64,000 bases of DNA, from assembly GCF_001442805.1 (NCBI RefSeq), contig NZ_CP011131.1:930001-994000 (forward strand), read 5' to 3'. Of the stretch, positions 49,649-59,766 are shown in pieces. The translations under genes were made by a program, and so were the position numbers. The DNA comes from Lysobacter gummosus. GTDB lineage: Bacteria; Pseudomonadota; Gammaproteobacteria; Xanthomonadales; Xanthomonadaceae. Within the stretch, counting starts at the first letter, position 1. Each line of letters starts with the position of its first letter. The notes below the pieces were generated by a model, which saw only the letters and a program-made list of their open reading frames with translations, was not told the origin of the DNA and did not search any database.

Positions 49649-51976
49649 ATGCCGCGACTCCATGAGCCATCGACGCCGCCATTGCCCGCCGAACATCTGC
49701 GGGTAGGCGATTGCGTGGTCGATATTCCCCTGCGCGAGATCCGCGCGCCCGGGGTGCGTCGGCCGCGCAGGATCACGCCCAAGTCGATGGGCGTGTTGCT
49801 CGTGCTCGTGGATCACGCCGATCGCGTGGTCAGCCGCGACGCGCTGCTGGCCGAGGTCTGGCCCGACACGCTGCCGACCGACGACGTGGTCACCCAGGCC
49901 GTCACCCAGCTGCGCAAGGCCTTCGACGAAGACCGCGGCAATCCGCGCTACATCGAGACCATCGCCAAGAACGGCTACCGCCTGTTGGCCAAGGTCGAGT
50001 GGCTGAGCCCGGAATCGACCCCGGCGCACGACGCCGAGCCGGCCGTGGACGTGGAGCTGATCGGCGCCGGCAACGGCACCGAGACGGCGCGGATCGACGA
50101 GCACGTCGATCCGGTGCCGCTGCCGGTCCAGGCGCGGCCGCGCGGCACCTGGCATTCCATACTCGGGGTGATCGCGGCGGTGGTGGTGCTGGTTGCCGGC
50201 CTGGTCTGGTGGTCGATGGCGCGACAGTCCACCGCGGCCAGCGCGGCCACGCCGTCGCTGGACCCGGCCAAGATCGCCGGCGCGGCCCGGCCGTATCGCC
50301 TGATCACCTCGATGCCGGGCTTCGAGCTCGCCCCGACCTTGTCGCCCGACGCCGCCCTGGTCGCCTACGTGGCGGTGCCCGAGGGCCAGCGCGGCACCGC
50401 GATCCTGGTCCAGACCACCGATCAGACCCCGCCGCGGCAGCTGACCCGGCCCAGCGGCCTGGCCGAGGACAGCGCCCCGTCCTGGTCGCCGGACGGCCGC
50501 TCGATCGCGTTCCTGCGGGTCGAGCCGGGCGTGTCCTGCGAAGTGCTGATGATCGCCGCCAACGGCGGCGCCGAGCGCGATATCGGCGCTTGCGATCCGC
50601 GCAGCCCGCCGACCTTCGAATGGACCCCCGACGGCCGCGGCCTGATCTTCGGCAGCATGCTCACCGCGCAGGGCCTGGTCGGCATGCGCGTGCTGGACCT
50701 GGCCAGCGGCGAATGGCGCGCGGTGCCGTATCGCTCCGGTGCCGGCAATGTCGATCTGTCGCCGCGGTTCTCGCCCGACGGCCGCTGGATTGTGTTCCTG
50801 CGCAACAACCCGCAAGGCGACTTCTGGCGGCTGCCGGCCGAGGGCGGCACCGCCGAGCGCCTGAGCCAGCTCAGCGCCGACGTGCGCGGCTGGGACTGGC
50901 TGCCCGACAGCCGCAGCATCCTGTTCGGCCGCATGATCGACGGCGATACCCGCATGTTCCGCCTGGACCTGGAAACCGGCCAGGCCCGCGACCTGGGCAT
51001 CGAATCGGCGCAGGCGCCGGCGGTCGCGGCGGCGCGGCCGGCCGCGGCCTTCGTCCAGCGCAAACCGTATTTCGGCCTGTTCCGGGTCGTGCTAGGCGAC
51101 AGCAGCCAGGGCGCGGTGCACGTGGTCGATCCGCTGTTCCCGTCCTCGGCGCGCGACATGCTGCCGATGGTCGCGCCGGACGGCCGCCAGATCGTGTTCT
51201 TCTCCGACCGCTCCGGCAGCAACCATCTGTGGTGGGCCGACCTGGATCAGCCCGACTCGCTGCGCATGCTGCAGGGCGTGCAGCCGGGCACGCGCTACGC
51301 CGCGTCGTGGTCGGCCGACAGCACCCGGGTCACCGTGGTGGGGCCGGACGCCGACGGCCGCAATGTGGTCTACGAAATCGTCCCGGCCAGCGGCCGGGTC
51401 AACCGCCTGCCGATTCCCGCCGGCGAGCCGGTGCAGGCGCTGCAACCGCCCGATCCGGGCCGGCTGCTGATCCTGACCAGCGTCGGCGACGGCCGCCTGC
51501 GCCTGAACCTGTTCGACCGCCGGCGCACGCCCTGGCGCCTGGCCGGCGCGATCGACGACATCTCCCAGGTCCGGGTGGACGGCGCCCGCAATCGCCTGCT
51601 GTTCACCCGCCAGACCCAGGCCGGCCTGTGGCAGTCGGACTTGGCGCTGACCCCGTCCAGCGTGCGTCGCATCGACGACGCAGAACCGGTCGCCGATCGC
51701 TACCGGCTGTGGGACGTGGCGACCGAAACCGGCGAGTTGCGTTACCTGGACCAGCAGCCGACCTGCCTGGCGATGCTGCGCCGGATCGCCTCCCCGCAGC
51801 TGCCGCCGTCGGTGCTGTGCCTGGACCAAAGCCGGCGTTCGGCCCCGAATGGATTCAGCCTGAGCCCGCGCGGCGACACCGTGTATTTGTCGCTGGCCAA
51901 GTGGGACGGCGCCGATATCGGTTACATGGATCTGCCTGAAGAGCCGAAGACGTTTGTTCCAGGCTGGCTCAACTGA
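49649..51976 (+). CDS. Membrane-anchored winged-helix transcriptional regulator with C-terminal TolB/PD40-like propeller (ToxR/CadC-like)
   Basis: Encodes 775 residues. Residues about 15-115 are an OmpR-type winged helix (SRDALLAEVWPDTLPTDDVV, then QAVTQLRKAFDEDRGNPRYI, ETIAKNGYRLLAKVEW). A linker is followed by one membrane helix (about 170-190, GVIAAVVVLVAGLVWWSM). Residues about 215-775 contain repeated SPDGR-type blades (PSWSPDGRSIAFLR, RFSPDGRWIVFLR, VAPDGRQIVFFSDRSG), predicting a periplasmic beta-propeller sensor. Such one-component regulators bind DNA while tethered in the inner membrane. It lies upstream of the AraC and TonB-receptor genes; its targets are unknown. Confidence 0.88.
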   Translation: MPRLHEPSTPPLPAEHLRVGDCVVDIPLREIRAPGVRRPRRITPKSMGVLLVLVDHADRVVSRDALLAEVWPDTLPTDDVVTQAVTQLRKAFDEDRGNPRYIETIAKNGYRLLAKVEWLSPESTPAHDAEPAVDVELIGAGNGTETARIDEHVDPVPLPVQARPRGTWHSILGVIAAVVVLVAGLVWWSMARQSTAASAATPSLDPAKIAGAARPYRLITSMPGFELAPTLSPDAALVAYVAVPEGQRGTAILVQTTDQTPPRQLTRPSGLAEDSAPSWSPDGRSIAFLRVEPGVSCEVLMIAANGGAERDIGACDPRSPPTFEWTPDGRGLIFGSMLTAQGLVGMRVLDLASGEWRAVPYRSGAGNVDLSPRFSPDGRWIVFLRNNPQGDFWRLPAEGGTAERLSQLSADVRGWDWLPDSRSILFGRMIDGDTRMFRLDLETGQARDLGIESAQAPAVAAARPAAAFVQRKPYFGLFRVVLGDSSQGAVHVVDPLFPSSARDMLPMVAPDGRQIVFFSDRSGSNHLWWADLDQPDSLRMLQGVQPGTRYAASWSADSTRVTVVGPDADGRNVVYEIVPASGRVNRLPIPAGEPVQALQPPDPGRLLILTSVGDGRLRLNLFDRRRTPWRLAGAIDDISQVRVDGARNRLLFTRQTQAGLWQSDLALTPSSVRRIDDAEPVADRYRLWDVATETGELRYLDQQPTCLAMLRRIASPQLPPSVLCLDQSRRSAPNGFSLSPRGDTVYLSLAKWDGADIGYMDLPEEPKTFVPGWLN

Positions 51977-52119
51977 TTGATTCGGAAGTAAAAACCTCTT
52001 TCGGAAAAGCTTCGGTTGTGACGTCGTTCCGAATTCGTCTAACTCTCCGTCAAATTTCCGGCACCGGGTTCGTTGCTCAGGCAAATAAAAACCTCATTCC
52101 CCGCAAATGAGGTGGACCA

Positions 52120-53034
52120 ATGGAGCAAGCATTGTGGGCCGATCGCGGACAGCTTCTGCAGCTGGACGCTCAGGATCTGTCCGTTCAGGCAAGTTGCGTC
52201 GGCGTCTCGCGACTGGGCAGCGCCCAGTTGTCCGGAACTCACTTCTCGATCTGGGTACAGCTGCGCGGCAGCTCCTGGGTCGAGGCCAAAGAGGGCAAGT
52301 TCCGCCTCAAGCGCGGTGACTGGATCGCGTTCGAGCGCGACTCCAAGCCGGTCCTGCAGGCCGACCGCTACGGCGTGTGCATCGGTCTGAACCTGACCGC
52401 CGACGCGATCAAGTCGATGGCCCGCCTGGCCGACAGCAGCCTGTACGCCGGCCGCGGCCGCATGAGCCGTCACGACGCCCGCATCGCCCTGCGCCTGTGG
52501 CGCCAGGCCCATGCCCGCGGCGGCGAGGCCGACACCGGCTTCGACATCAACGCCCTGCGCCCGATCCTGCTGCACCTGGCCGGCGTCCAGCGCGACCTGA
52601 CCGCCCGCATCCAGCGTTGCCCGGGCCGCTCGCGCAGCCGCAAGCGCCAGGTGTTCGGGCGTCTGCAACGCGCCCGCCTGTACCTGGAAGGCAACTGCGA
52701 CCGCGTCGTGCGCATCAGCGAGCTGGCCGAGCTGACCAGCTTCTCGAGCTGGTACTTCTCCAAGACCTTCCACAGCCTGTACGAGGAAAGCCCGCAGGCC
52801 GCTTCGGCGCGCATGCGTCTGGAGCACGCGGCGGACTTGTTGAAGAACACCTCGATGATGATCGGCGAAGTCGCGGCCGCCAGCGGTTTCGACAACTGCT
52901 GCAGCTTCGCTCGCGCTTTCCGCGCCCGCTTCGGCACCTCCGCCACGCGTTACCGCAGCGCCGCGGCCAGCGCCAAGCTCGAGTCGGCCAAGCCGGCGTT
53001 GGTGCCGATGCGCAAGCTGGCGATGGCGAGCTGA
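52120..53034 (+). CDS. AraC-family transcriptional regulator
   Basis: Encodes 304 residues. The C-terminal double helix-turn-helix spans about 195-285: RISELAELTSFSSWYFSKTF is the first unit and IGEVAAASGFDNCCSFARAF the second, followed by RFGTSATRYR. The N-terminal half is a cupin-like effector region (SIWVQLRGSSWVEAK, RGDWIAFERD). A basic stretch RCPGRSRSRKRQ links the halves. It lies 143 bp downstream of the membrane regulator and about 0.8 kb upstream of the TonB-dependent receptor, a plausible target. Confidence 0.92.
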   Translation: MEQALWADRGQLLQLDAQDLSVQASCVGVSRLGSAQLSGTHFSIWVQLRGSSWVEAKEGKFRLKRGDWIAFERDSKPVLQADRYGVCIGLNLTADAIKSMARLADSSLYAGRGRMSRHDARIALRLWRQAHARGGEADTGFDINALRPILLHLAGVQRDLTARIQRCPGRSRSRKRQVFGRLQRARLYLEGNCDRVVRISELAELTSFSSWYFSKTFHSLYEESPQAASARMRLEHAADLLKNTSMMIGEVAAASGFDNCCSFARAFRARFGTSATRYRSAAASAKLESAKPALVPMRKLAMAS

Positions 53035-53843
53035 GTCCCGCGACGGCGCAAGCCGTCGGGACGAAAGCGATACGAAAGATAGATGTGGTTGTACGAAAGA
53101 AGCAGGTCGGTGAGCGCGTCGCAGGTCATCGCGGCCTGAATCACCGAAGTTGTCCGGCAAGACCGCATCACTGGCGCCCGCTGTACGCCTGCCCGATCCA
53201 TTGCGCAGACGCGTGCCCGCCAGCCTCCCCCCGCGGCAGTTACACGATCCGATGAAGACCGCCGGGGTTTCGACTGCGCGCCCGCGCGCAGCGAAGCCTC
53301 GGCGCCGGTCCGGCGCAAGGCCGGGCGCGGTCGTCGCGATGGCGTGCACACACTTTCCATTCGATCCGGCTGGCGTCGGTGCAATGCCATGCGGGTTGCG
53401 CCGTCGATCGTCGCCATGTCGATCGCTGGCGGTGCCCGCATGTGCGAGCGACGCCGCATGCAGACAGATACGAGATCGATGAGCATCGCCCGCGCGTCAT
53501 CGACGCGCGATTCATCGCCGAGCATTCGCATCGCGAAGAACGCGATCCACCCAAAACGCAGCGAAAACTGTGCGAGCCGATTCGGCAAAGCGTGCGAGCA
53601 GTCAATGCAAAATCCACGCGATATGTGCCGATATTCAATTGATGAATGCGCTATCGGTCAAAAATTACGCCAACACATCACATTTCAGGCGCGCTGCGCG
53701 ATTCTTACTGTGACGTGACCCAGACCGCGAGGGCCGATTCGGCAAAGTCACCCGGCGTCACCCGCAAAGCAGCATCGTCACTTCGAACGTAATTTTGCAG
53801 GGCGTTTTAACACGCCCATAACGAGATTACTGGAGAGAGATAG
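53035..53843. other. 809-bp intergenic region between the AraC regulator and the TonB-dependent receptor
   Basis: No gene is supported. It begins with an imperfect hairpin right after the AraC stop (GTCCCGCGACGGC, loop GCAA, GCCGTCGGGAC, 53035-53062) without a U-tract. An AT-rich island at about 53600-53690 and the final 60 bp, which include a small palindrome GGGCG...CGCCC (53801-53818) and GGAGAGA before the receptor ATG, are the likely regulatory parts. The length is unusual for this compact region and could hide a small RNA. Confidence 0.6.
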
Positions 53844-56786
53844 ATGAACCATCGCAGTCTGCGCCCCTCGGCGCGGTACGGCTTGCTGCCGTCCGCTATC
53901 GCCGCGGCGTTAGTGTCGGCTCTGGTCCCGGCGATTGCCGGCGCCCAGGAAGCCGACGCCTCCAATCAGGCCACCACCACCCTCGACCGCATCGAAGTCA
54001 CCGGTTCGCGCATCCGTCAGGCGAATCTGGAAACCTCGCAGCCGGTCGTCACGATGACCCGCGCCGAAATCCAGAAGCAGGGTTTCACCAGCATCGCGGA
54101 CATCGTCCAGAACATCACCGCTACCGGTTCGCCGGCGATCTCGCGCGCTGACGCGTTGGCGTCGGGCGAAGACGTGGGCGGCCAGTACGTCGACCTGCGC
54201 AACCTCGGTCCGCAGCGCACCCTGGTGCTGATCGACGGCAAGCGCATGGGCATCAGCTCCAGCGGCTACTCCGACCTGGCGGCGATCCCGAGCTCGATCG
54301 TCGAGCGCATCGAAGTCCTCACCGACGGCGCTTCGGCTCTGTACGGCTCCGACGCGATCGCCGGCGTGGTCAACATCATCACCCGCAAGCGTTTCGACGG
54401 CCTGGAAGGCAGCGCGTACCTGGGCCAGTACGGTCAGGGCGACGGCACGAAGGAAGTCTATAACTTCGTCATCGGTCAGACCGGTGAGCGCGGTTCGGTG
54501 ACCTTGGGCGCCGAGTACAGCAAGGAAGATCCGGTGTTCGCCCGCGATCGTTCCTTCACCGCGTCGCCGCAGGGCCGCGCGCATCCGACCCCCGATCTGG
54601 GCGGTCCGGAAGGCAGCGTTCGCAGCAACGGCTGGAGCGGCATCAACCAGTGGGGCACGCTGTTCGACGCCGACGGCAACGCCTTCACGGCCAACCGCGG
54701 CACGACCAACACCAAGGACATCAACAACTTCCACCCGACCAACGGTCTGACCGATCAGGCTAACGCCAATCAGCAGATGTACCTGTCGACGGGTCTGGAG
54801 CGTCGTTCGGTGTTCGCGAACGCCGAATTCGACATCACCGACAACGTCCGCGCCAAGGCCGACGTGCTGTACACCGATCGCGAAGCGACCCAGCAGATCG
54901 CTGGTTACCCGTTCCGTTCGACCGGTTTCAGCGATCGCTATGACGGCGACCTGAGCCTGAAGGGCGACAGCGCCTTCAATCCGTTGGGCTATGACGCCAA
55001 CTTCTTCCGCCGTGGCTGGGAAGTGCCGCGCCAGACCAAGTCCGAGCTGACCACCTACCGCTTCAGCGGCGGCCTGGAAGGTTCGTTCGAATTCGCCGGC
55101 AAGCCGTGGGATTGGGACGTCGGTTACCTGTACAACCAGAACAAGGGCGTCAAGACCGGCACCGGCAATCTGTTCCTGCCGAACGTCGAGAAGGCGCTGG
55201 GCCCGTCGTTCGTCGATGCCAGCGGCGTCGCGCGCTGCGGCACCGAGGCCAACCCGATCGCCGGCTGCTACGCCTGGAACCCGCTGCTGGGTCCGGACGT
55301 CAACGCCCCGGGTTCGCTGAACAACAAGGATCTGCAGAAGTTCCTGTACCTGCCGACCCACGACACCTCGACCACCAAGACCCAGGTCTACAGCCTCAAC
55401 CTCAGCGGCGTGCTCGCCACGCTGCCGGCGGGCGACCTCGGCATCGCGGCGGGTTACGAGCACCGCAAGGAAGAGGCTCACTACTCGCCCGACGCGCTGC
55501 TGCAGTCGGGCCTGAGCACCGATCTGGCCGGTAGCGAAACCCAGGGCGGCTACTCGCTCGACGAGTTCTACGTCGAGTTGGCCGTGCCGGTGCTGTCGGA
55601 TGTAGCCTTCGCGAAGGAACTGTCGTTCAACATCGCCGGCCGTTACTCCGACTACAACACCTTCGGCGACACCACCAACGGCAAGTTCAGCCTGAAGTGG
55701 AAGCCGATCGACGACCTGCTGATCCGCGGCACCTACGCGACGGGCTTCCGCGCCCCGACCGTGGCCGACCTGTACGGCGGTATCAGCGAGAGCTTCGACA
55801 ACTACACCGACCCGTGCGACACGCTGTTCGGTTCGGCCGTGCGTAACCCGCAGGTCGCGACGCGTTGCGGCGCTGGCGGCGTTCCGGCGGGCTTCCGCCA
55901 GGTCGCTTCGGGCGGCAAGCCGGCGACCGGTCCGAACGCTCAGTCCGACAGCTCGTTCCTGTCGGGTTCGAACCCGAACCTGCTGCCGGAAACCTCGAAG
56001 TCCACCACCGTCGGTTTCGTGTACAGCCCGAGCTGGTTCAACGGCTTCGACATCAGCCTGGACTGGTGGAAGATCAAGATCGACGACGTGATCGCGGCTG
56101 AGACCGTCTCCTCGATCTTGAACAACTGCTACGTCCTGGGTATCGATTCGGCTTGCGGTCGCTTCATCCGCGACACCGATCCGGACAACCTCGGCCAAGT
56201 CGTCGGCGTGACCCGTAACCTGATCAACGCCGGCTACCAGGAAACCGCGGGTTACGACCTGGGCATCTCCTACCGCCTGGCCGACACCCGTTACGGCAAC
56301 TTCGCTTTCACCTGGAAGACCACCTACGTCGATTACCTGGAATACAAGCGCGACAACGAGTCCACGACTCCGGTCGAGCAGCGTTCCAGCTGGGTCGCCG
56401 ACGGCGCGAGCAACTTCCGCGTGCGTTCGAACTTCAACGCCGATTGGAGCTGGGGCGACTTCGGCGCGAGCTGGGGCATCCGCTACTACTCCGGCCTGAA
56501 GGAAGAGTGCTCGTACGATCTGAACGGCGGCGCCGAGTGCGACAAGCCGGACTATCGTTCGGCGTACAAGGGCGCGGTGCCGGTGCGTGAAGTGGGCGCC
56601 AACACCTTCCACGACGTGCAGGTCCGCTACAACACCCCGTGGAACGCCACGGTCTCGCTGGGCGCGAACAACGTGTTCGACCACATCGGCCAGACCATGT
56701 ACAGCCAGCCGAACAGCAGCTTCAGCTACAACGGCAGCTTCGACATCGGCCGCTTCGTGTACATGAAGTACACCCAGCGCTTCTGA
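53844..56786 (+). CDS. TonB-dependent outer membrane receptor
   Basis: Encodes 980 residues. A signal peptide ends near VPAIAGAQ (about residue 34). The plug domain follows: [20 protein letters not shown], then [31 protein letters not shown] and [15 protein letters not shown]. The rest is a large beta-barrel ending KYTQRF with the terminal Phe that directs outer membrane insertion. Two Cys pairs occur in extracellular-type loops (DPCDTLFG..., [15 protein letters not shown]). The substrate cannot be told; the family in Xanthomonadaceae covers iron chelates, sugars, peptides and Oar-like proteins. It is followed by a strong terminator and stands alone. GGAGAGA supports the start. Confidence 0.95.
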   Translation: MNHRSLRPSARYGLLPSAIAAALVSALVPAIAGAQEADASNQATTTLDRIEVTGSRIRQANLETSQPVVTMTRAEIQKQGFTSIADIVQNITATGSPAISRADALASGEDVGGQYVDLRNLGPQRTLVLIDGKRMGISSSGYSDLAAIPSSIVERIEVLTDGASALYGSDAIAGVVNIITRKRFDGLEGSAYLGQYGQGDGTKEVYNFVIGQTGERGSVTLGAEYSKEDPVFARDRSFTASPQGRAHPTPDLGGPEGSVRSNGWSGINQWGTLFDADGNAFTANRGTTNTKDINNFHPTNGLTDQANANQQMYLSTGLERRSVFANAEFDITDNVRAKADVLYTDREATQQIAGYPFRSTGFSDRYDGDLSLKGDSAFNPLGYDANFFRRGWEVPRQTKSELTTYRFSGGLEGSFEFAGKPWDWDVGYLYNQNKGVKTGTGNLFLPNVEKALGPSFVDASGVARCGTEANPIAGCYAWNPLLGPDVNAPGSLNNKDLQKFLYLPTHDTSTTKTQVYSLNLSGVLATLPAGDLGIAAGYEHRKEEAHYSPDALLQSGLSTDLAGSETQGGYSLDEFYVELAVPVLSDVAFAKELSFNIAGRYSDYNTFGDTTNGKFSLKWKPIDDLLIRGTYATGFRAPTVADLYGGISESFDNYTDPCDTLFGSAVRNPQVATRCGAGGVPAGFRQVASGGKPATGPNAQSDSSFLSGSNPNLLPETSKSTTVGFVYSPSWFNGFDISLDWWKIKIDDVIAAETVSSILNNCYVLGIDSACGRFIRDTDPDNLGQVVGVTRNLINAGYQETAGYDLGISYRLADTRYGNFAFTWKTTYVDYLEYKRDNESTTPVEQRSSWVADGASNFRVRSNFNADWSWGDFGASWGIRYYSGLKEECSYDLNGGAECDKPDYRSAYKGAVPVREVGANTFHDVQVRYNTPWNATVSLGANNVFDHIGQTMYSQPNSSFSYNGSFDIGRFVYMKYTQRF

Positions 56787-56814
56787 TAAGAAGTCAGGCA
56801 GTACCGCAATACGA

Positions 56815-56846
56815 CTACGGCCCCGAAAGGGGCCGTAGTTTTTTTT
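56815..56846 (+). terminator. Intrinsic terminator of the TonB-dependent receptor
   Basis: A perfect 10-bp stem CTACGGCCCC/GGGGCCGTAG with a GAAA tetraloop is followed by eight T residues, 28 bp after the stop. Confidence 0.95.
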
Positions 56847-57051
56847 GTTCGGGATTGGGGATTGGGGCTACTGGGAGCCCGGCCAAGACAGTTACCACTG
56901 AAACTTAAAACTGACGGTTCAGTCACGTCTTTATGAACAGATTCAGCAGATTCAGCGAATGCCGCGGTGCAGCATGTTTGTGACGGAATTGGCAAATACA
57001 GTCTTTACGCGGCCATGTCTGTCGCGAGCCAATACCTGAAGGTACTAGCCA

Positions 57052-58416
57052 ATGAAGTCATCGTTTCGTGTTGCGTTGTTGTGCGGCGCCGTCGTATCCG
57101 CGCTCGGTGTTTCTTCCGCAGCGTTCGCCGGCGGACGTCCGGATCTGGTCCTCGCCGGACTCAAGGCCGGCCGTGCTCATCAGGCGGATGAGCTGCTGGT
57201 CAAGTACCGCGATGGCACCAGCGCCGTCCAGCAATCCTCCGCGCGGCAGGCCTTCGGCCTGCAGAAGCTGGAGACGCTTCGCGCCGGCAACGCCAAGCGC
57301 GGCGAGCTGGCGCTGATGCGCGTTCCGGCCGGCCGCGATCTGGCGGCGACGCTGTATGAGCTCAGCCAGAATCCGAACGTCGAATACGCCGAACCCAACT
57401 GGCAGTACCAGCATCAGACCGCCTCGAACGACACCTACTACACCAACGGCTCGTTGTGGGGCATGTACGGCTCGAACTCGACTCCGGCCAACCAGTACGG
57501 CTCGCAAGCCGCGGTGGCCTGGGCCGGCGGCCATACCGACTGCGGCAACACCGTCGTGGGCATCATCGACGAAGGCTACATGTACTCGCACCCGGACCTG
57601 GCCGCGAACGCGTGGACCAATCCCTACGATCCGGTCGACGGCATCGACAACGACGGCAACGGCTACGTCGATGACGTGCACGGCTGGGATTTCGAAGGCA
57701 ACGACAACGAAGTCTTCGACGGCGCGGGCGACGATCACGGCACCCACGTCGCCGGCACCATCGCCGGCGCGGGCGGCAACGGCCAGGGCGTGGCGGGCGT
57801 GTGCTGGAGCGGCGTCAAGCTGATCAGCGGCAAGTTCCTGGGACGGCGCAGCGGCACCACCGCCAATGCGGTCAAGGCGATCGACTACTTCAACGATCTC
57901 AAGTCGCGCCATGGCCTGAACATCGTCGCGACCAACAACTCCTGGGGCGGCGGTCCGTTCTCGCAGGCGCTGCAGGATGCCATCGGCCGGGCCAACACCG
58001 CCGGTATTCTGTTCGTGGTCGCCGCGGGCAATTCGGGCGTGAACTGCGAGAGCTCGGACTGCTATCCGGCCGAGTATCCGAACCCGAACGTGCTTTCGGT
58101 CACCGCGCTGCGGTCCGACGGCTCGCAGATCTACAGCTACGGTTCGACCACCATCGACATCGGCGCGCCGGGCTATGGCATCTGGTCTACGGTGCCGGTG
58201 TCTTCGAAGGGCCAGATCGTGCCGAGCTACGCCAGCTACAACGGCACCTCGATGGCGACTCCGCATGTCACCGGGGCGGTGGCGCTGTACGCGTCCTCGC
58301 ATCCCGGCGCGACCGCGGCCGACATCAAGAGCGCGATCATGAGTTCGGCGATCGCGACGCCTTCGCTGAGCGGGAAGACCGTCTCCGGCGGCCGTCTGAA
58401 TGCCAGCGGCTTCTGA
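57052..58416 (+). CDS. Secreted subtilisin-like serine protease (S8)
   Basis: Encodes 454 residues: signal peptide (1-26), an I9-like propeptide (about 45-120, with DELLVKYRDGTSAVQQ and NPNVEYAEPNWQYQ), then the S8 domain. The triad is Asp173 (VVGIIDEGYMYSHPDL), His229 (DDHGTHVAGTIAG) and Ser400 (NGTSMATPHVTGAVAL), with oxyanion Asn327 in AAGN. The Asp motif reads D-E-G rather than the usual D-T/S-G. There is no C-terminal P-domain or pre-peptidase domain. GAAGG nine bases upstream supports the start. The M35 metalloprotease gene follows after 40 bp, probably on the same mRNA. Confidence 0.95.
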   Translation: MKSSFRVALLCGAVVSALGVSSAAFAGGRPDLVLAGLKAGRAHQADELLVKYRDGTSAVQQSSARQAFGLQKLETLRAGNAKRGELALMRVPAGRDLAATLYELSQNPNVEYAEPNWQYQHQTASNDTYYTNGSLWGMYGSNSTPANQYGSQAAVAWAGGHTDCGNTVVGIIDEGYMYSHPDLAANAWTNPYDPVDGIDNDGNGYVDDVHGWDFEGNDNEVFDGAGDDHGTHVAGTIAGAGGNGQGVAGVCWSGVKLISGKFLGRRSGTTANAVKAIDYFNDLKSRHGLNIVATNNSWGGGPFSQALQDAIGRANTAGILFVVAAGNSGVNCESSDCYPAEYPNPNVLSVTALRSDGSQIYSYGSTTIDIGAPGYGIWSTVPVSSKGQIVPSYASYNGTSMATPHVTGAVALYASSHPGATAADIKSAIMSSAIATPSLSGKTVSGGRLNASGF

Positions 58417-58456
58417 GCCTGGATCTCGCGTTTCGTTGAATTTTGAGGATTGCACG

Positions 58457-59554
58457 ATGAAGAAGATCGTTCTGATGCCCGCCATCGCGGGCGGCATGGT
58501 CCTGGCCGGCGCACTGGCTTCGGTCACGGCCGCGCCGCCGGCGGACCGGGCCAGCCCCCTGCGCGTGGGCCTGATGGCCGTGGCCGATCCGGCCGGCGGC
58601 TTCCAAGGCCAGGTCGAAGTCAGCATCACCAATACCAGCCGCCACACCGCGCGCGTACCCAAGTGGCAATTGCCGTCGAACCTGGTCGAATCCAAGCTGT
58701 TCCAGATCAGCCGCGACGGCGTCGCGGTGGCCTATCAGGGCCCGATGATCAAGCGCGGTCTGCCGCAGGCGGAAGATTTCGCGATCCTGCGCGCGGGCGA
58801 AACTTTGCGCAGCGTCGTCGATTTGTCCAAGGCCTATGACTTCAGCCAAAGCGGCGAATACGTCGTCGCCTTGAACTCGGTTCTGCAGTTCGCTTCCTTG
58901 TCCGACGGCACCATGCTGCGTCAAGGCAACGGCCTGCCGCAGATCGCCAAGAGCGCACCGCTGAGCCTGTGGGTCGCCGGCAAGGGCCAGGGCGCCAGCA
59001 CGCAAGGCAAGCCGAGCGGCGGCGGCAGTTCCGTGGTCGGCGGCGTGTCGTACAAGAGCTGCAGCGCCACGCAGATCGACAGCATCGGCAGCGCGGTAAC
59101 CGCCGCGCGCGGTTACGCGGAAAACGCCAAGGGTTATCTCAACGCCGGTACCGTCGGCCCGCGCTACACGACCTGGTTCGGCGCCTACACCTCGGCGCGT
59201 TATTCGACGGCGAGCCAGCACTTCGTCGCCATCGACGCGGCGCTGGATCAAAGCAACGGCGAAGTCACGGTGAACTGCGGCTGCAATCAGAAGTACTACG
59301 CGTACGTCTATCCGAATCAGCCCTACGAGATTTACGTTTGCCGCGCCTTCTGGACCGCGCCGCTGACCGGCACCGATTCCAAGGCCGGCACCTTGATCCA
59401 CGAGACCAGTCACTTCACCGCGGTCGCCGGCACGGACGATCATGTGTATGGCCAGTCCGGGGCCAAGAACCTGGCGATCACCGATCCGGCCAGCGCCGTG
59501 GACAACGCCGACAGTCACGAGTACTTCGCCGAAAACACGCCTTCGCAAAACTAA
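58457..59554 (+). CDS. Secreted M35 metalloendopeptidase (deuterolysin/peptidyl-Lys type)
   Basis: Encodes 365 residues. A signal peptide ends near SVTAA (residue 26). Residues about 34-175 form a beta-sandwich-like prodomain (LRVGLMAVADPAGG, VEVSITNTSRHTARVP). A Gly/Ser linker leads to the catalytic domain (about 197-365) with HEXXH as His315-Glu316-Thr-Ser-His319 and the aspzincin third-ligand motif GTDD (325-328). The C-terminal NADSHEYFAEN is typical of the bacterial M35 branch. Cys202, Cys274, Cys276 and Cys295 can form disulfides. It is 40 bp downstream of the S8 protease gene, which might process it. Confidence 0.92.
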   Translation: MKKIVLMPAIAGGMVLAGALASVTAAPPADRASPLRVGLMAVADPAGGFQGQVEVSITNTSRHTARVPKWQLPSNLVESKLFQISRDGVAVAYQGPMIKRGLPQAEDFAILRAGETLRSVVDLSKAYDFSQSGEYVVALNSVLQFASLSDGTMLRQGNGLPQIAKSAPLSLWVAGKGQGASTQGKPSGGGSSVVGGVSYKSCSATQIDSIGSAVTAARGYAENAKGYLNAGTVGPRYTTWFGAYTSARYSTASQHFVAIDAALDQSNGEVTVNCGCNQKYYAYVYPNQPYEIYVCRAFWTAPLTGTDSKAGTLIHETSHFTAVAGTDDHVYGQSGAKNLAITDPASAVDNADSHEYFAENTPSQN

Positions 59555-59766
59555 ACCGTCGCTGTCGGGAAACTAAACCCTCGCTGTCGGGCCCCGGGGC
59601 GACCCGGGGCCTTTGCGTTTGCAAGCCCGGCGGCGTCATCCGGGCCCGGCGCTTCGCGCTAAGATCGGGCACAGGGTTGAACTTCAAGCATGGACGCGGG
59701 CGCCTGCGGGCATCGGCGCGGTTTTTCGCATGTCCTGGACCACACGCACCACGACGAGGTGTCACG

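Noticed and set aside
53344..53718. 124-codon frame in the gap before the TonB-dependent receptor
   Set aside because: No ribosome-binding site, unusual composition (Met/Arg/Ser-rich) and no homology-like pattern; left as noncoding.
53910..56684. Open frame of about 924 codons antisense to the TonB-dependent receptor
   Set aside because: Shadow frame with Val/Ala/Arg-rich sequence; the plus-strand product is a complete receptor.
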